Shown one piece after another: positions 52,715 through 61,065 of a stretch of DNA of 64,000 bases. The stretch spans positions 1,426,001-1,490,000 of the forward strand of contig NZ_JAFCKP010000001.1 of the NCBI RefSeq assembly GCF_018130245.1, given 5' to 3'. Origin of the DNA: Bradyrhizobium sp. SZCCT0231. Lineage in GTDB: Bacteria; Pseudomonadota; Alphaproteobacteria; Rhizobiales; Xanthobacteraceae. Numbering within the stretch: the stretch's first letter is position 1; every line of letters starts with the position of its first letter. The position numbers were made by a program, and so were the translations under genes. Below the pieces are notes generated by a model. It was not told the DNA's origin, made no database searches, and saw only the letters and a list, made by a program, of their open reading frames with translations.

Positions 52715-53221
52715 TTCGCCGGCGCTGCCGCGAACGGGTGGTTGATCTCCGCGGTCCGTCCGTGGTTCCGCATCGCGCCGCGTTGCGCGATTTCCCGCCA
52801 TCATGGTGGCCATCCCTGACGTGAATGCGCCCGATGATCCGGGCGTCTCGGTTTCGATGGCTTGGGTCGCTGCCGAACCACCCCCGGTTCGATCGGACCC
52901 AGCCCTCGTTTGCCGTCCTCTTCAGCAGAAAAACGTAAAATGCATGTGAAGCGCGCGCGGCGGCCGCGTGACGGCACCGGTGCCAGGCGCGTGTCCACGC
53001 TGGTTCCGGAACTTGGCAGGCCACTTTGGCCTGCAGCGAAACCTGTCTGAAATGACTGGCATTTTCCGAGAATTGTTTCGTCCTGTTGAATGGGACGAAA
53101 CAATTCTCACGAAGACGAAACCATTTTCAGCTTTTCGCGCATCACGCGCGAAACGGCCCATGGTTATCAGCGTCACAACGACGACGGCGCACCGCCGGCC
53201 ACCGAATTGGGACACAAGTTC
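52715..53221. other. Gene-poor region with strong inverted repeats
   Basis: About 500 bases without a convincing gene. Composition is mixed, with AT-richer stretches. It holds a 16-bp-arm palindrome (53068-53108) and, 25 bases right, an 8-bp hairpin TTTCGCGC-ATCAC-GCGCGAAA (53133-53153). The open frames here have poor codon use. Confidence 0.45.
53068..53108. repeat. Perfect inverted repeat with 16-bp arms
   Basis: GAGAATTGTTTCGTCC (53068-53083) and its exact complement (53093-53108) are separated by 9 bases. AT-rich for this genome. It is not part of the visible REP families. It could be a terminator-like structure, an operator, or the arms of a degraded mobile element. Confidence 0.75.
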
Positions 53222-53386
53222 ATGCGCGCGCTCAGCCTCATCCTTGCTTTCGGTTTCGTGCTCGCCGGCTCCTCGTTGGCGGGTTCGCCCGACGGCAATC
53301 TCCCCGGGGTCGGCACCTTCCAGTACAGCGGCTCGCCCGTCACGGTCCCGGCAGCGCAGCCGATCATGGTCGCCGCCCGCTTTTGA
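53222..53386 (+). CDS. Small secreted protein
   Basis: 54 residues from an ATG with weak AAG upstream; the open frame continues upstream but the signal peptide fixes this start (MRALSLILAFGFVLAGSSLAG). The mature part is only about 34 residues: NLPGVGTFQYSGSPVTVPAAQPIMVAARF. The LPGxGTF...YSGSPV pattern looks like a recurring family of small Bradyrhizobium exported proteins. No Cys. Role unknown. Confidence 0.55.
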   Translation: MRALSLILAFGFVLAGSSLAGSPDGNLPGVGTFQYSGSPVTVPAAQPIMVAARF

Positions 53387-53416
53387 TCGCAAAGAAAACA
53401 GCCGGCAAAGCCCATC

Positions 53417-53779
53417 ATGTTGCTTCGTCTCTGCGCCGCAGCGTTCGTGTCCCTTCTGGCGATCGGTTCCGTTCAGGCGCAAGCGCGCGCACCCTCCAGG
53501 CTACCCGATCCCCGGAGCGAATTCGTGCGCCAGTGCGCGCCGCGCATGCTCGGGCGCTGGGAGCATCCGGAGGAGGTCTGCGGCTGTCTGCACGATCACG
53601 CCGCCGCGGCCGTCGAGGACCGCGATCTGCGCGAAGCACTGCTGCGCGGCATCAGCGAGACCGGCGTGCCCACCATCGAGACCGATTGGGTGCCGGCCTC
53701 CAAGCAGAGCGAGATCGGCCCGACCTTCACCAAGATCGCCAAACCGACGCTGCAGTGCATGTTCGATCCGGCGAAGTAG
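53417..53779 (+). CDS. Secreted protein with two Cys pairs, function unknown
   Basis: 120 residues. Signal peptide (LLRLCAAAFVSLLAIGSVQA). Mature part DPRSEFVRQCAPRMLGRWEHPEEVCGCLHDHAAAAVEDRDLREALLRGISETGVPTIETDWVPASKQSEIGPTFTKIAKPTLQCMF with Cys in RQC, VCGC and LQC, so two disulphides are possible. Helical pattern. I do not recognise a family. Lies 30 bases after the small secreted protein gene, same strand. Confidence 0.65.
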   Translation: MLLRLCAAAFVSLLAIGSVQAQARAPSRLPDPRSEFVRQCAPRMLGRWEHPEEVCGCLHDHAAAAVEDRDLREALLRGISETGVPTIETDWVPASKQSEIGPTFTKIAKPTLQCMFDPAK

Positions 53780-53791
53780 CTTCTCAGATCA

Positions 53792-54037
53792 TCATCTCGA
53801 TTTCGGCCCGTGCCGCGGCACGCAGGAGCTCGTGCGCGAGACTCCTTTGTCGGTCATCTTCGCGCCGCGGACTTCCTTGACCTGGCCGGCGGGGCAGGTT
53901 CCGTCATCCACGAGCACGCGCTGGCCGAGCTTCAGATCGACGATGTCCTGCTCGCGTCCGATGGTGCCTGCGCGTGCCGTCGAGGCAAGCGCGATGGAGA
54001 TCAGCAGCAAGAGGCAGGTCGTGTGGCGAAGCAGCAT
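53792..54037 (-). CDS. Small secreted protein (DUF6719-like)
   Basis: 81 residues from the ATG at 54037; an in-frame start at 54055 would add six residues ahead of the signal peptide. Signal peptide (LLRHTTCLLLLISIALASTARA). Mature part IVDLKLGQRVLVDDGTCPAGQVKEVRGAKMTDKGVSRTSSCVPR with one Cys pair (GTC..., SSC...). The LGQRVLVDDGTCPAGQ-x-KEV pattern matches a Bradyrhizobium secreted family which I recall as DUF6719; treat the number as tentative. Convergent with the gene before it. Confidence 0.7.
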   Translation of the reverse strand: MLLRHTTCLLLLISIALASTARAGTIGREQDIVDLKLGQRVLVDDGTCPAGQVKEVRGAKMTDKGVSRTSSCVPRHGPKSR

Positions 54038-54104
54038 GATGTGAGGTCCCGGCATCGATGCCGCAATCTAGGGAGCGGCGGGCGATTCTGATAGTAAAGC
54101 TTCG

Positions 54105-55595
54105 TCACGCCCGGCGGGTCGATCTTCCCCTTGCGCCCAACGCCGCGCGCGATTCCCTCGCGAGACGTTCGGCGGAGGCCACGAGCTGTGGAACCGGGTG
54201 CCCCGAAAATCCCAGCACGAAGCCGGGCAGAGGACGCCCGCGCGAATAGGTGTCGGCCAATAGCCAGCCTTCTGCGCCGGCCGCGTGCTTGGCATGCGCT
54301 GCCACCGACAGATCGACCGAAGGATCGAACCGGGCGACAAGATGCAGGCCTTGCGAGGGCACCGGCACCGAAAGCGCGCCATCCGATGCGACTTCCAGCG
54401 TTTCGGCGAGCACGTCGCGTGCCTCGCGATAGAGTTTTCGCACGCGCTTCAGGTTCGCGGCGAAGGCACCGGAATTGAGCATGTCGGCCACCGCGCCTTC
54501 CATCAGCGTGCCGGGAAAGCGATCGAGCGCCGCGCGCGCAGCCGTCACGTCCGCGATCAGGCGTTCGGGCAGGGCGCAATAACCGATGCGCAGGCCCGGA
54601 AACAGCGTCTTGGCAAACGTGCCCAGGTAGATCACGCGCTGGAGGCGATCGATGCCGGCGAGCGACATCAGCGGTGCGCCGTCATAGCGGAATTCGCTAT
54701 CGTAATCGTCCTCGAGCACGAATGCGCCGACTTGCCTCGCCCAGTCCAGAAGCTCGAGCCGCCGCGGCATCGACATCTGCACGCCAAGCGGGAACTGGTG
54801 CGACGGTGTGACGTAGGCCGCGCGCGCGGACGGCGCCGCGATGCGGCCTTTGGCGACACGCATCCCGTACTCGTCGACGGGAATTGGCACGGCGCGATAG
54901 CCGCAATGGGCGACGGTTTTTCGCGCGGCGGGATAGCCTGGATCCTCGCACCAGACCTGGTCGTTGGATTTCAGGATCGCGCTCAACACGATGCGCAGCG
55001 CGTGCAGCGTGCCCGACGTCAGCATGATCTGATCGGGGTCGCAACGCAGACCCCGCGCCGACAACAGATGGTCGGCGATCGCCACACGCAGCTCGCGGCT
55101 GCCGCGAGGGTCGCCATAATGCAGGTGCTCGGACCCGAATGCGCGCATGCGGCGGCCGACGAAAGCGCGAAAACGCTGCACGGCGCGTTCGTCGATATGA
55201 GTGCAGCCGAGAGCGAATGCGCCTTGCCTGGGCGTTTCGACGACCACCTTCGGCTTGTTCGGCTCGGCGGCCCCCCTCGCGGGGATACGTGTCGCGACGA
55301 ACGTTCCGGACCCGACGGTTGCGTCGGCAAAGCCGTCGGCGATCAGGCGTTCATAGGCGGCGACGACGGCATTGCGCCGGAAGCCGGTCTGCCTGGCCAG
55401 CGTCCGCGATGGCGGCAGCGGCTCGCCCGGCTTGACGAGCCCGGACACGATCATCTCGCACAGCGCCTGGTACAGCCGGTGCGCCGCGGAAGCGCCTGGA
55501 GTGATGTGCGCCCCGGTAAGATCGAGCGGCAGCTCGGGCTTTGACGGAAAAGGAGGCTTGGCGGGCGCCGGAGAATTGGTCGGAATTTTTTGCAT
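54105..55595 (-). CDS. MocR/PdxR-type transcriptional regulator (GntR HTH plus aminotransferase domain)
   Basis: 496 residues if started at the ATG at 55595 (an ATG at 55625 is possible; neither has a strong site). N-terminal winged helix of the GntR family: AAHRLYQALCEMIVSGLVKPGEPLPPSRTLARQTGFRRNAVVAAYERLIADGFADATVGSGTFV. A fold-type I aminotransferase domain follows, with IMLTSGTLHALRIV, CEDPGYPAARKTV, DDYDSEFRYDGAPL and the PLP lysine in VIYLGTFAKTLFPGLRIGY. MocR proteins use PLP as an effector; PdxR-type ones control vitamin B6 genes. Divergent from a PNPOx-like gene. Confidence 0.92.
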   Translation of the reverse strand: MQKIPTNSPAPAKPPFPSKPELPLDLTGAHITPGASAAHRLYQALCEMIVSGLVKPGEPLPPSRTLARQTGFRRNAVVAAYERLIADGFADATVGSGTFVATRIPARGAAEPNKPKVVVETPRQGAFALGCTHIDERAVQRFRAFVGRRMRAFGSEHLHYGDPRGSRELRVAIADHLLSARGLRCDPDQIMLTSGTLHALRIVLSAILKSNDQVWCEDPGYPAARKTVAHCGYRAVPIPVDEYGMRVAKGRIAAPSARAAYVTPSHQFPLGVQMSMPRRLELLDWARQVGAFVLEDDYDSEFRYDGAPLMSLAGIDRLQRVIYLGTFAKTLFPGLRIGYCALPERLIADVTAARAALDRFPGTLMEGAVADMLNSGAFAANLKRVRKLYREARDVLAETLEVASDGALSVPVPSQGLHLVARFDPSVDLSVAAHAKHAAGAEGWLLADTYSRGRPLPGFVLGFSGHPVPQLVASAERLARESRAALGARGRSTRRA

Positions 55596-55647
55596 GGAAT
55601 TGGCACTATCGCAGACCAAATCCACGGCTACAACTGGCCTGGAATTG
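55595..55647 (+). promoter_or_regulatory. Direct repeats in the MocR/PNPOx intergenic region
   Basis: TGGAATTG occurs at 55595-55602 and 55640-55647, same orientation, 45 bases apart. The first overlaps the start of the MocR gene. MocR regulators are known to bind direct repeats; the association is inference. Confidence 0.4.
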
Positions 55648-55670
55648 TTCCAATCCGAGCAGGAGCGGCC

Positions 55671-56396
55671 GTGAGCCAGACCGAGACCTCAAATTCCTAC
55701 CCGACATCGGCGCGCAACCAGGTGAAGCGCCGGCACGACCGCGGCTTCTATGATCACGAGACGGTTCATCGCATCCTGGATTCCTCGATGCTGTGCCACG
55801 TCTCCTACGCGATCGATGGCCAGCCCTATTGCACGCCGACCTTCTTCTGGCGGGAGGGCACCAAGCTCTACTGGCACGGATCGAGCGCCAGCCGCATGTT
55901 GCGCAACCAGACCAAGGGCGAGCGTGTCTGCCTGACGGTCGCCCATCTCGACAGCCTCGTGCTGGCGCGCTGCGGCTTCAACCACTCCGCCGACTACCGC
56001 GCGGTGATGGCATTCGGTACGGCCTATCTCGTCACCGACCCTGACGAGAAGGAGCGGGCAGTGATCGCGATGGTCGACCGCTTCTTTCCGGATCGCACCG
56101 CTGGCCTGCGACAGAGCACGACGCAGGAGATCAAGGCAACGTCCTTCATCGCGATGGAGATCGAGGAAGCCTCGGCCAAGATCCGCGCCAAGGGCGTCGC
56201 CGACGACGACGAGGACTACGCGTTGCCGATCTATGCGGAGCGCATTCCAGTCCGCACCGTGCTCGGCGCCCCGGAGCCGTGCCCGCGCCTGCTCGACGGC
56301 GTGACCCGGCCTGCGACGCTGAATGGCTATTCGGCGGGCCGGCTGCTCGAAGATGCATTGCGGGATGCTTATTTTGTGGAGTACCCGAACGGCTGA
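55671..56396 (+). CDS. Pyridoxamine 5'-phosphate oxidase-like flavoprotein
   Basis: 241 residues from the GTG at 55671 with AGGAG upstream; the frame extends back to 55590 across the operator. PNPOx-like split-barrel fold: RRHDRGFYDHETVHRILDSSMLCHVSYAIDGQPYCTPTFFWREGTKLYWHGSSASRMLRNQTKGERVCLTVAHLDSLVLARCGFNHSADYRAVMAFGTAYLV. It binds FMN in other members; many, unlike PdxH, do not oxidise pyridoxamine phosphate. Divergent from the MocR regulator, so it is the likely target. Confidence 0.88.
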   Translation: MSQTETSNSYPTSARNQVKRRHDRGFYDHETVHRILDSSMLCHVSYAIDGQPYCTPTFFWREGTKLYWHGSSASRMLRNQTKGERVCLTVAHLDSLVLARCGFNHSADYRAVMAFGTAYLVTDPDEKERAVIAMVDRFFPDRTAGLRQSTTQEIKATSFIAMEIEEASAKIRAKGVADDDEDYALPIYAERIPVRTVLGAPEPCPRLLDGVTRPATLNGYSAGRLLEDALRDAYFVEYPNG

Positions 56397-56450
56397 AATC
56401 GGCTAGTTTGCGCACTCCTTGGGACCATTGGAATGCCTGGAGTTGCCCGA

Positions 56451-57728
56451 ATGAATGCCGAAACGCAGCAGAGGATTCTTGACGCCGTCGATGCCGGCTT
56501 CGAAGCTCAGCTTGCAACCACAAGCGATTTCGTCGCGATCCCTTCGACCCGCGGGGCCGAAGGGCCGTGCCAGGACATGATCGGCGACCTCCTGCGTGAA
56601 CGCGGCTACGAGGTCGACGACTGGCACATCGATGTCGACGATTTGAAGGATCTGCGCGGCTTCGGCCCGATCGAGCACGACTTTTCGAAGGCGCGGTCCG
56701 TGGTGGGCACCTACCGTCCGCAGACCAATGGCGGTAAGTCGCTGATCCTGCAGGGGCACTGCGACGTGGTGCCGGCGGGCCCGCTGGAATTGTGGGATAC
56801 GCCGCCGTTCTCACCCGTCATCAAGAACGGGAAGATGTTTGGCCGCGGTGCCTGCGACATGAAGTCGGGCACGATCGGCGCGCTCTACGCACTCGATGCG
56901 ATCAAGGCCGCGGGCTTCAGGCCGACGGCACGGATCCATTTCCAATCGGTGATCGAGGAGGAGAGCACCGGCGTCGGCGCACTCTCGACGCTTCAGCGCG
57001 GCTACCGTGCCGATGCCTGCTTCATTCCCGAGCCGACCGGCGGCAAAATGGTGCGCTCACAGGTCGGCGTGATCTGGTTTCGTCTGCGCGTAAAGGGGCA
57101 CCCGACCCATGTTGCCTTTGCAGGCTCCGGCGCGAACGCGATCATGGCGGCGTATCATTTGATCCAGGCGCTGCAAAAGCTCGAGATCGAATGGAACGAG
57201 CGGGCCAAGGCCGACCGTCACTTCAAGACGCTCGACCATCCCGTCAACTTCAACGCCGGCGTCATCAAGGGCGGCGACTGGGCCTCGAGCGTGCCGGCCT
57301 GGTGCGACGTCGACTGCCGGATTGCGGTGTTGCCGGGCTGGTCGATCGCCGATCACCAGAAGGAGATCATGGCTTGCGTCGCCGCCGCTTCGCGCAACCA
57401 CCGTTTCCTCGCCAACAATCCGCCACAGGTCGAATGGTCCGGCTTCCTGTCGGAAGGCTATGAACTGACCGATGCGGCGGAGCCTGAGGCTGCGTTCGGC
57501 AAGGCCTTCAACAAGGTCTATGGCGGCATGCCAGAGGATCTCGTCTTCACCGCGCTGACCGATACGCGCTTCTACGGCCTCAACCACGGCATTCCGAGCC
57601 TGTGCTTTGGTGCCAGCGGAGGCGAGATGCATGGCTTCAACGAGTTCGTCGACCTGGAGTCACTGAAGAAGACGACCAAGGCGATGGCGCTGTTCATCGC
57701 GGAATGGTGCGGGGTCGAGAAGGCGTAG
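56451..57728 (+). CDS. M20 family ArgE/DapE-type deacylase
   Basis: 425 residues from the ATG at 56451 with GGAG nine bases upstream; an ATG at 56433 is in frame. Zinc-dependent amidohydrolase: LILQGHCDVVPAGP (first metal His and catalytic Asp), MFGRGACDMKSGTIGALYAL (bridging Asp) and QSVIEEESTGVGAL (catalytic Glu pair). The dimerisation/lid domain (KMVRSQVGVIWFRLRVKGHPTHVAFAGSGANAI) and the last metal His near the C-terminus (GGEMHGFNEFV) are present. Removes acyl groups from amino acids; the exact substrate is not clear. Confidence 0.92.
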   Translation: MNAETQQRILDAVDAGFEAQLATTSDFVAIPSTRGAEGPCQDMIGDLLRERGYEVDDWHIDVDDLKDLRGFGPIEHDFSKARSVVGTYRPQTNGGKSLILQGHCDVVPAGPLELWDTPPFSPVIKNGKMFGRGACDMKSGTIGALYALDAIKAAGFRPTARIHFQSVIEEESTGVGALSTLQRGYRADACFIPEPTGGKMVRSQVGVIWFRLRVKGHPTHVAFAGSGANAIMAAYHLIQALQKLEIEWNERAKADRHFKTLDHPVNFNAGVIKGGDWASSVPAWCDVDCRIAVLPGWSIADHQKEIMACVAAASRNHRFLANNPPQVEWSGFLSEGYELTDAAEPEAAFGKAFNKVYGGMPEDLVFTALTDTRFYGLNHGIPSLCFGASGGEMHGFNEFVDLESLKKTTKAMALFIAEWCGVEKA

Positions 57729-57741
57729 CGATCGAGATATC

Positions 57742-57833
57742 GTAGGGTGGGCAAAGGCGCTCTTGCGCCGTGCCCACCGTCGTTCCTCACCCGAATGAAG
57801 TGGTGGGCACGCTTCGCTTTGCCCACCCTAAGA
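57742..57833. repeat. Palindromic repeat, GTAGGGTGGGC family, copy 2
   Basis: Arms CGTAGGGTGGGCAAAG (57742-57757) and CTTTGCCCACCCTAAG (57818-57833) pair with one mismatch; inner GTGCCCACC and GGTGGGCAC pair as in the copy at 31388-31482. Lies between the M20 gene and the kynurenine operon. Confidence 0.88.
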
Positions 57834-57882
57834 CACCTCGGCTCGTAGCGGTCGCTGCCCAATCCACCGGCTCTCCAAATGC

Positions 57883-57894
57883 TTTAAGCTTAAA
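57883..57894 (+). promoter_or_regulatory. 12-bp palindrome upstream of the kynurenine operon
   Basis: TTTAAGCTTAAA, a perfect palindrome, lies 75 bases before the formamidase start in an AT-rich patch. Kynurenine operons elsewhere are controlled by the Lrp/AsnC-type KynR; no such regulator gene is in this window, so assignment is speculative. Confidence 0.35.
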
Positions 57895-57968
57895 AGAAAG
57901 ACTAGGATGCCGGCCGTGCCGGTGGCAGACTGGTGTCCGGTTCGCTGGACGAGTCCTCGGGAGCAACG

Positions 57969-58778
57969 ATGCGCGATTGGGATGACGCTTATGCCAATTC
58001 GGCCCATATCCCGGGCTCGGACAAGATGCCGGCGCTGTGGGCGGAGCGAGCGGCGGCCTACCGCGCCGGGCTGACGGAGCTTCGCCCCGACATCGCCTAT
58101 GGCGCCGGCGAGCGCCAGAAGCTCGACCTGATCCTGCCCGGCGGCGACAGCAAGGGCCTCGTCGTGTTCGTCCATGGCGGCTACTGGATGCGCTTCGACA
58201 AATCGACCTGGACCGATCTCGCCGAAGGCGCGCGCCATCATGGCTGGACGGTGGCGCTGCCGAGCTACACGCTGACGCCGGCCGCACGCGTCTCCGATAT
58301 CACCGCAGAAATCGCCGCCGCTGTCACCAAAGCGGCTGCGCTCGTCTCGGGGCCGATCCGGCTCGCTGGCCATTCCGCCGGCGGCCATCTCGTCACGCGC
58401 ATGCTGTGCGACGACAGCCGGCTCGAGTCCGCCGTCTACAACCGCATCGCCGGCACGCTCTCGATCAGCGGCCTGCACGATCTGCGTCCACTCCTGAAGA
58501 CCAGGATGAACGAGACGCTGCGCATGACGATGGAGGAGGCGATGCTGGAAAGCGCGGCGCTGCACTTGCCGCGCGGGCATTCGCCTGTGACCGCCTGGGT
58601 CGGCGGCAGCGAGCGGCCCGAATTCATCCGCCAGTCCGATCTGATGGCCAATATCTGGACCGGCTTCGACGTGCCGACGCACCTCGTCATCGATCCCGGT
58701 CTCAACCATTTTACCGTGATCGACGGGCTGAAGGACCCGTCCTCGCCGATCACCGCCCGCCTGATCGGCCTCGACTGA
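57969..58778 (+). CDS. Kynurenine formamidase of the AFMID (alpha/beta hydrolase) type
   Basis: 269 residues from the ATG at 57969 with GGGAG six bases upstream. Alpha/beta hydrolase with oxyanion motif VFVHGGYWM (HGGYW at 69-73), nucleophile elbow LAGHSAGGH (Ser136) and a final His in [13 protein letters not shown] is the signature of animal-type kynurenine formamidases. Bacteria usually carry the unrelated metal-dependent KynB. It lies 35 bases before kynA and before kynU, which makes hydrolysis of N-formylkynurenine to kynurenine the likely job. Confidence 0.82.
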   Translation: MRDWDDAYANSAHIPGSDKMPALWAERAAAYRAGLTELRPDIAYGAGERQKLDLILPGGDSKGLVVFVHGGYWMRFDKSTWTDLAEGARHHGWTVALPSYTLTPAARVSDITAEIAAAVTKAAALVSGPIRLAGHSAGGHLVTRMLCDDSRLESAVYNRIAGTLSISGLHDLRPLLKTRMNETLRMTMEEAMLESAALHLPRGHSPVTAWVGGSERPEFIRQSDLMANIWTGFDVPTHLVIDPGLNHFTVIDGLKDPSSPITARLIGLD

Positions 58779-58813
58779 GCAAAGCCGGGGAAGATCGATC
58801 GAAAGGATCCGTC

Positions 58814-59653
58814 ATGACGTCCCGCGATTACGATCCTGCAAGCGAAGGCGCCGAGACCGATTTCGCCCGGCGCATGTCCTATGGCGACTACCTTGCGCTG
58901 GATGCGATTCTTGGCGCGCAGCATCCGCTGTCGGAAGCGCATGACGAGATGCTGTTCATCATCCAGCATCAAACCACCGAGCTGTGGATGCGGCTCGCTA
59001 TCCACGAGCTCAGCGCCGCGCGCCGTGCGATCTCACGGGATCAGGTGCAGTCCGCGATGAAGATGCTGGCGCGGATGTCGCGCATCTTCGAGCAGCTCAA
59101 CAACGCCTGGGACGTGCTGCGGACCATGACCCCCAGCGAATATACCCGTTTCCGCTCGCAGCTCGGGCAATCCTCGGGCTTCCAGTCGCGCCAATACCGG
59201 CTGATCGAATTTCTGCTCGGCAACCGCAACCACGCCATGCTGAAGCCGCATGCGCACGATGCGGAGACGACGAAGCTGCTCGAGGCCGAGCTCGCGACGC
59301 CAAGCCTCTATGACGAGGTGCTGCGGCTCGCCGACCGCAACGGGCTCAAGATGCCTGCGGCGGTGCTGGCGCGCGATGTTCGCGAAACCCATAGCTTCAA
59401 TGAAGGCGTGCTGCAGGCCTGGCGTATCGTCTACGAGGCGCCGGAGACGCACTGGATGCTCTACGAACTGGCCGAGAAGCTGGTCGATTTCGAGGACTAT
59501 TTCCGCCGCTGGCGCTTCAACCACGTGACGACGGTCGAGCGCGTCATCGGCTTCAAGCGCGGCACCGGCGGCACCGGCGGCGTCAGCTATCTCAAGCGCA
59601 TGCTGGAGGTCGAGCTGTTTCCCGAACTCTGGCGCGTGCGTACGATTCTGTAG
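58814..59653 (+). CDS. kynA: Tryptophan 2,3-dioxygenase
   Basis: 279 residues from the ATG at 58814 (AAAGGA upstream). Haem enzyme opening the indole ring of L-tryptophan to N-formylkynurenine. Signature [17 protein letters not shown] with catalytic-site His52, [25 protein letters not shown], and proximal region [35 protein letters not shown] with the haem-ligand His. Length matches bacterial TDO. The kynU gene starts 9 bases after its stop. Confidence 0.97.
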   Translation: MTSRDYDPASEGAETDFARRMSYGDYLALDAILGAQHPLSEAHDEMLFIIQHQTTELWMRLAIHELSAARRAISRDQVQSAMKMLARMSRIFEQLNNAWDVLRTMTPSEYTRFRSQLGQSSGFQSRQYRLIEFLLGNRNHAMLKPHAHDAETTKLLEAELATPSLYDEVLRLADRNGLKMPAAVLARDVRETHSFNEGVLQAWRIVYEAPETHWMLYELAEKLVDFEDYFRRWRFNHVTTVERVIGFKRGTGGTGGVSYLKRMLEVELFPELWRVRTIL

Positions 59654-59661
59654 GGATGTCC

Positions 59662-60864
59662 ATGACCAGGCTTCGCGTCTATGACGACACCAAGGCGCTG
59701 TTCCATGTGCCTGACGGCGTGATCTATCTCGATGGCAACTCGCTTGGTGCGCTGCCGCTGGGCGTTGCCGAGCGCGTCAATCGCGTGATCACCGACGAGT
59801 GGGGCAACGAGCTGATCCGCGCCTGGAACACCGCAGGCTGGTATGTCCAGCCGCGCCATGTCGGCGATCGCATCGCGCGGTTGATCGGTGCTGCAGCCGG
59901 CTCGGTGATGGTCGGAGACACGCTGTCCCTGAAGGTCTATCAGGCACTCGCCGCCGCGCTCGACATGACCCCGTCCCGCAAGATCGTGCTGTCGGACACC
60001 GGCAACTTCCCGACCGACCTCTACATGGCCGAAGGCCTGATTGCGACGCTCGGGCGCGGCCATCAATTGCGCCTGGTGGCGCCGGAGGAGATCGAGGCCG
60101 CGTTATCCGAGGAGATTGCGGTGCTCTACATCACCGAGGTGGATTACCGCACCGGCCGCCGCCACGACATGGCGGGACTGACGGCGAAAGCGCATGCGCT
60201 CGGCATCGTCACGGTCTGGGATCTCGCCCATTCCGCCGGTGCGCTGCCGGTTGATCTCTCCGGCTGCGGCGCCGATTTCGCCGCCGGCTGCACCTACAAA
60301 TATCTCAACGCGGGCCCGGGCGCGCCGGCCTTCCTCTATGTTGCCCCGCGCCACGCCGACAGCGTGCGTGCCGCCCTGTCCGGCTGGATGGGCCACGCAA
60401 AGCCGTTTGCGTTCGAGCTCGCCTATGCGGCGGCCGGCGGCGTCGAGCGCATGCGCGTCGGCACCCCGCCGGTGCTGGCCATGGCGGCGCTGGAGGCCTC
60501 GCTCGACATCTGGGACAGCGTCGATATCAAGGAGGTTCGTGCGCGCTCGCTGGCGCTCGGCGATCTCCTGATTGCGGAGGTCGAACGCCGTTGCCCGTCC
60601 TTGAAGCTGGTGACGCCGCGCGCGCAAGAGCAGCGTGGATCGCAAGTCTCCTTCGCCTTCGACGGCGGCTACGCCGCCATGCAGGCCCTGATCGCGCGCG
60701 GCGTCATCGGCGATTTCCGCGCGCCCGACATCATGCGGTTCGGGATTACGCCGCTGTATATCGGCGAGGGCGAGGTGATGAAGGCGGCCGGGATCATAGA
60801 GGAGGTGATTTCAGGCGAAGTGTGGCGGCGGCCGGAATATCAGGTCGTGAATGCGGTAACGTGA
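59662..60864 (+). CDS. kynU: Kynureninase
   Basis: 400 residues from the ATG at 59662 with AGGG seven bases upstream; the ATG at 59656 lacks spacing. PLP enzyme cleaving kynurenine to anthranilate and alanine. Segments: DGNSLGALP, VMVGDTLSLKVYQAL, VVWDLAHSAGALP (Asp holding PLP) and the PLP lysine in GCTYKYLNAGPGAPAFLYV. C-terminal IRF-type GDFRAPDIMRFGITPLYIGEGEVMKA is typical. With KynA and the formamidase it completes the tryptophan-to-anthranilate route. Confidence 0.97.
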   Translation: MTRLRVYDDTKALFHVPDGVIYLDGNSLGALPLGVAERVNRVITDEWGNELIRAWNTAGWYVQPRHVGDRIARLIGAAAGSVMVGDTLSLKVYQALAAALDMTPSRKIVLSDTGNFPTDLYMAEGLIATLGRGHQLRLVAPEEIEAALSEEIAVLYITEVDYRTGRRHDMAGLTAKAHALGIVTVWDLAHSAGALPVDLSGCGADFAAGCTYKYLNAGPGAPAFLYVAPRHADSVRAALSGWMGHAKPFAFELAYAAAGGVERMRVGTPPVLAMAALEASLDIWDSVDIKEVRARSLALGDLLIAEVERRCPSLKLVTPRAQEQRGSQVSFAFDGGYAAMQALIARGVIGDFRAPDIMRFGITPLYIGEGEVMKAAGIIEEVISGEVWRRPEYQVVNAVT

Positions 60865-60873
60865 GCAAAATCG

Positions 60874-61040
60874 CGTGCCCCGGACGCAGCGCAGCGCTTC
60901 TCAGCGGTGCGCTGCAGAGCCGGGGTCCACGCGGCACCGAAATCCGTCGAGAGATGGGTCCCGGCTCTGCGCAGCAACGCCATCAGCGCGTCTACGCGCG
61001 TCTTCGACGCGCTATGGCGTCGCAGCGCGTCCGGGACACG
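60874..61040. repeat. Palindromic repeat, CCCCGGACGC family, copy 2
   Basis: Begins CGTGCCCCGGACGCAGCGCAGC and ends GCGCGTCCGGGACACG, the arms of the copy at 40978-41111. Inner arms GAGCCGGGGTCC and GGGTCCCGGCTC also pair. It fills the convergent gap after kynU. Confidence 0.85.
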
Positions 61041-61065
61041 AGAGCTGCGGTCAGCTCATTCGCGC

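Noticed and set aside
52593-53024. Minus-strand frame of 143 codons after the CreA gene
   Set aside because: Codon use is poor along most of it and it crosses a region without a ribosome site; only the last 31 codons of a different register look coding-like and were listed as a remnant.
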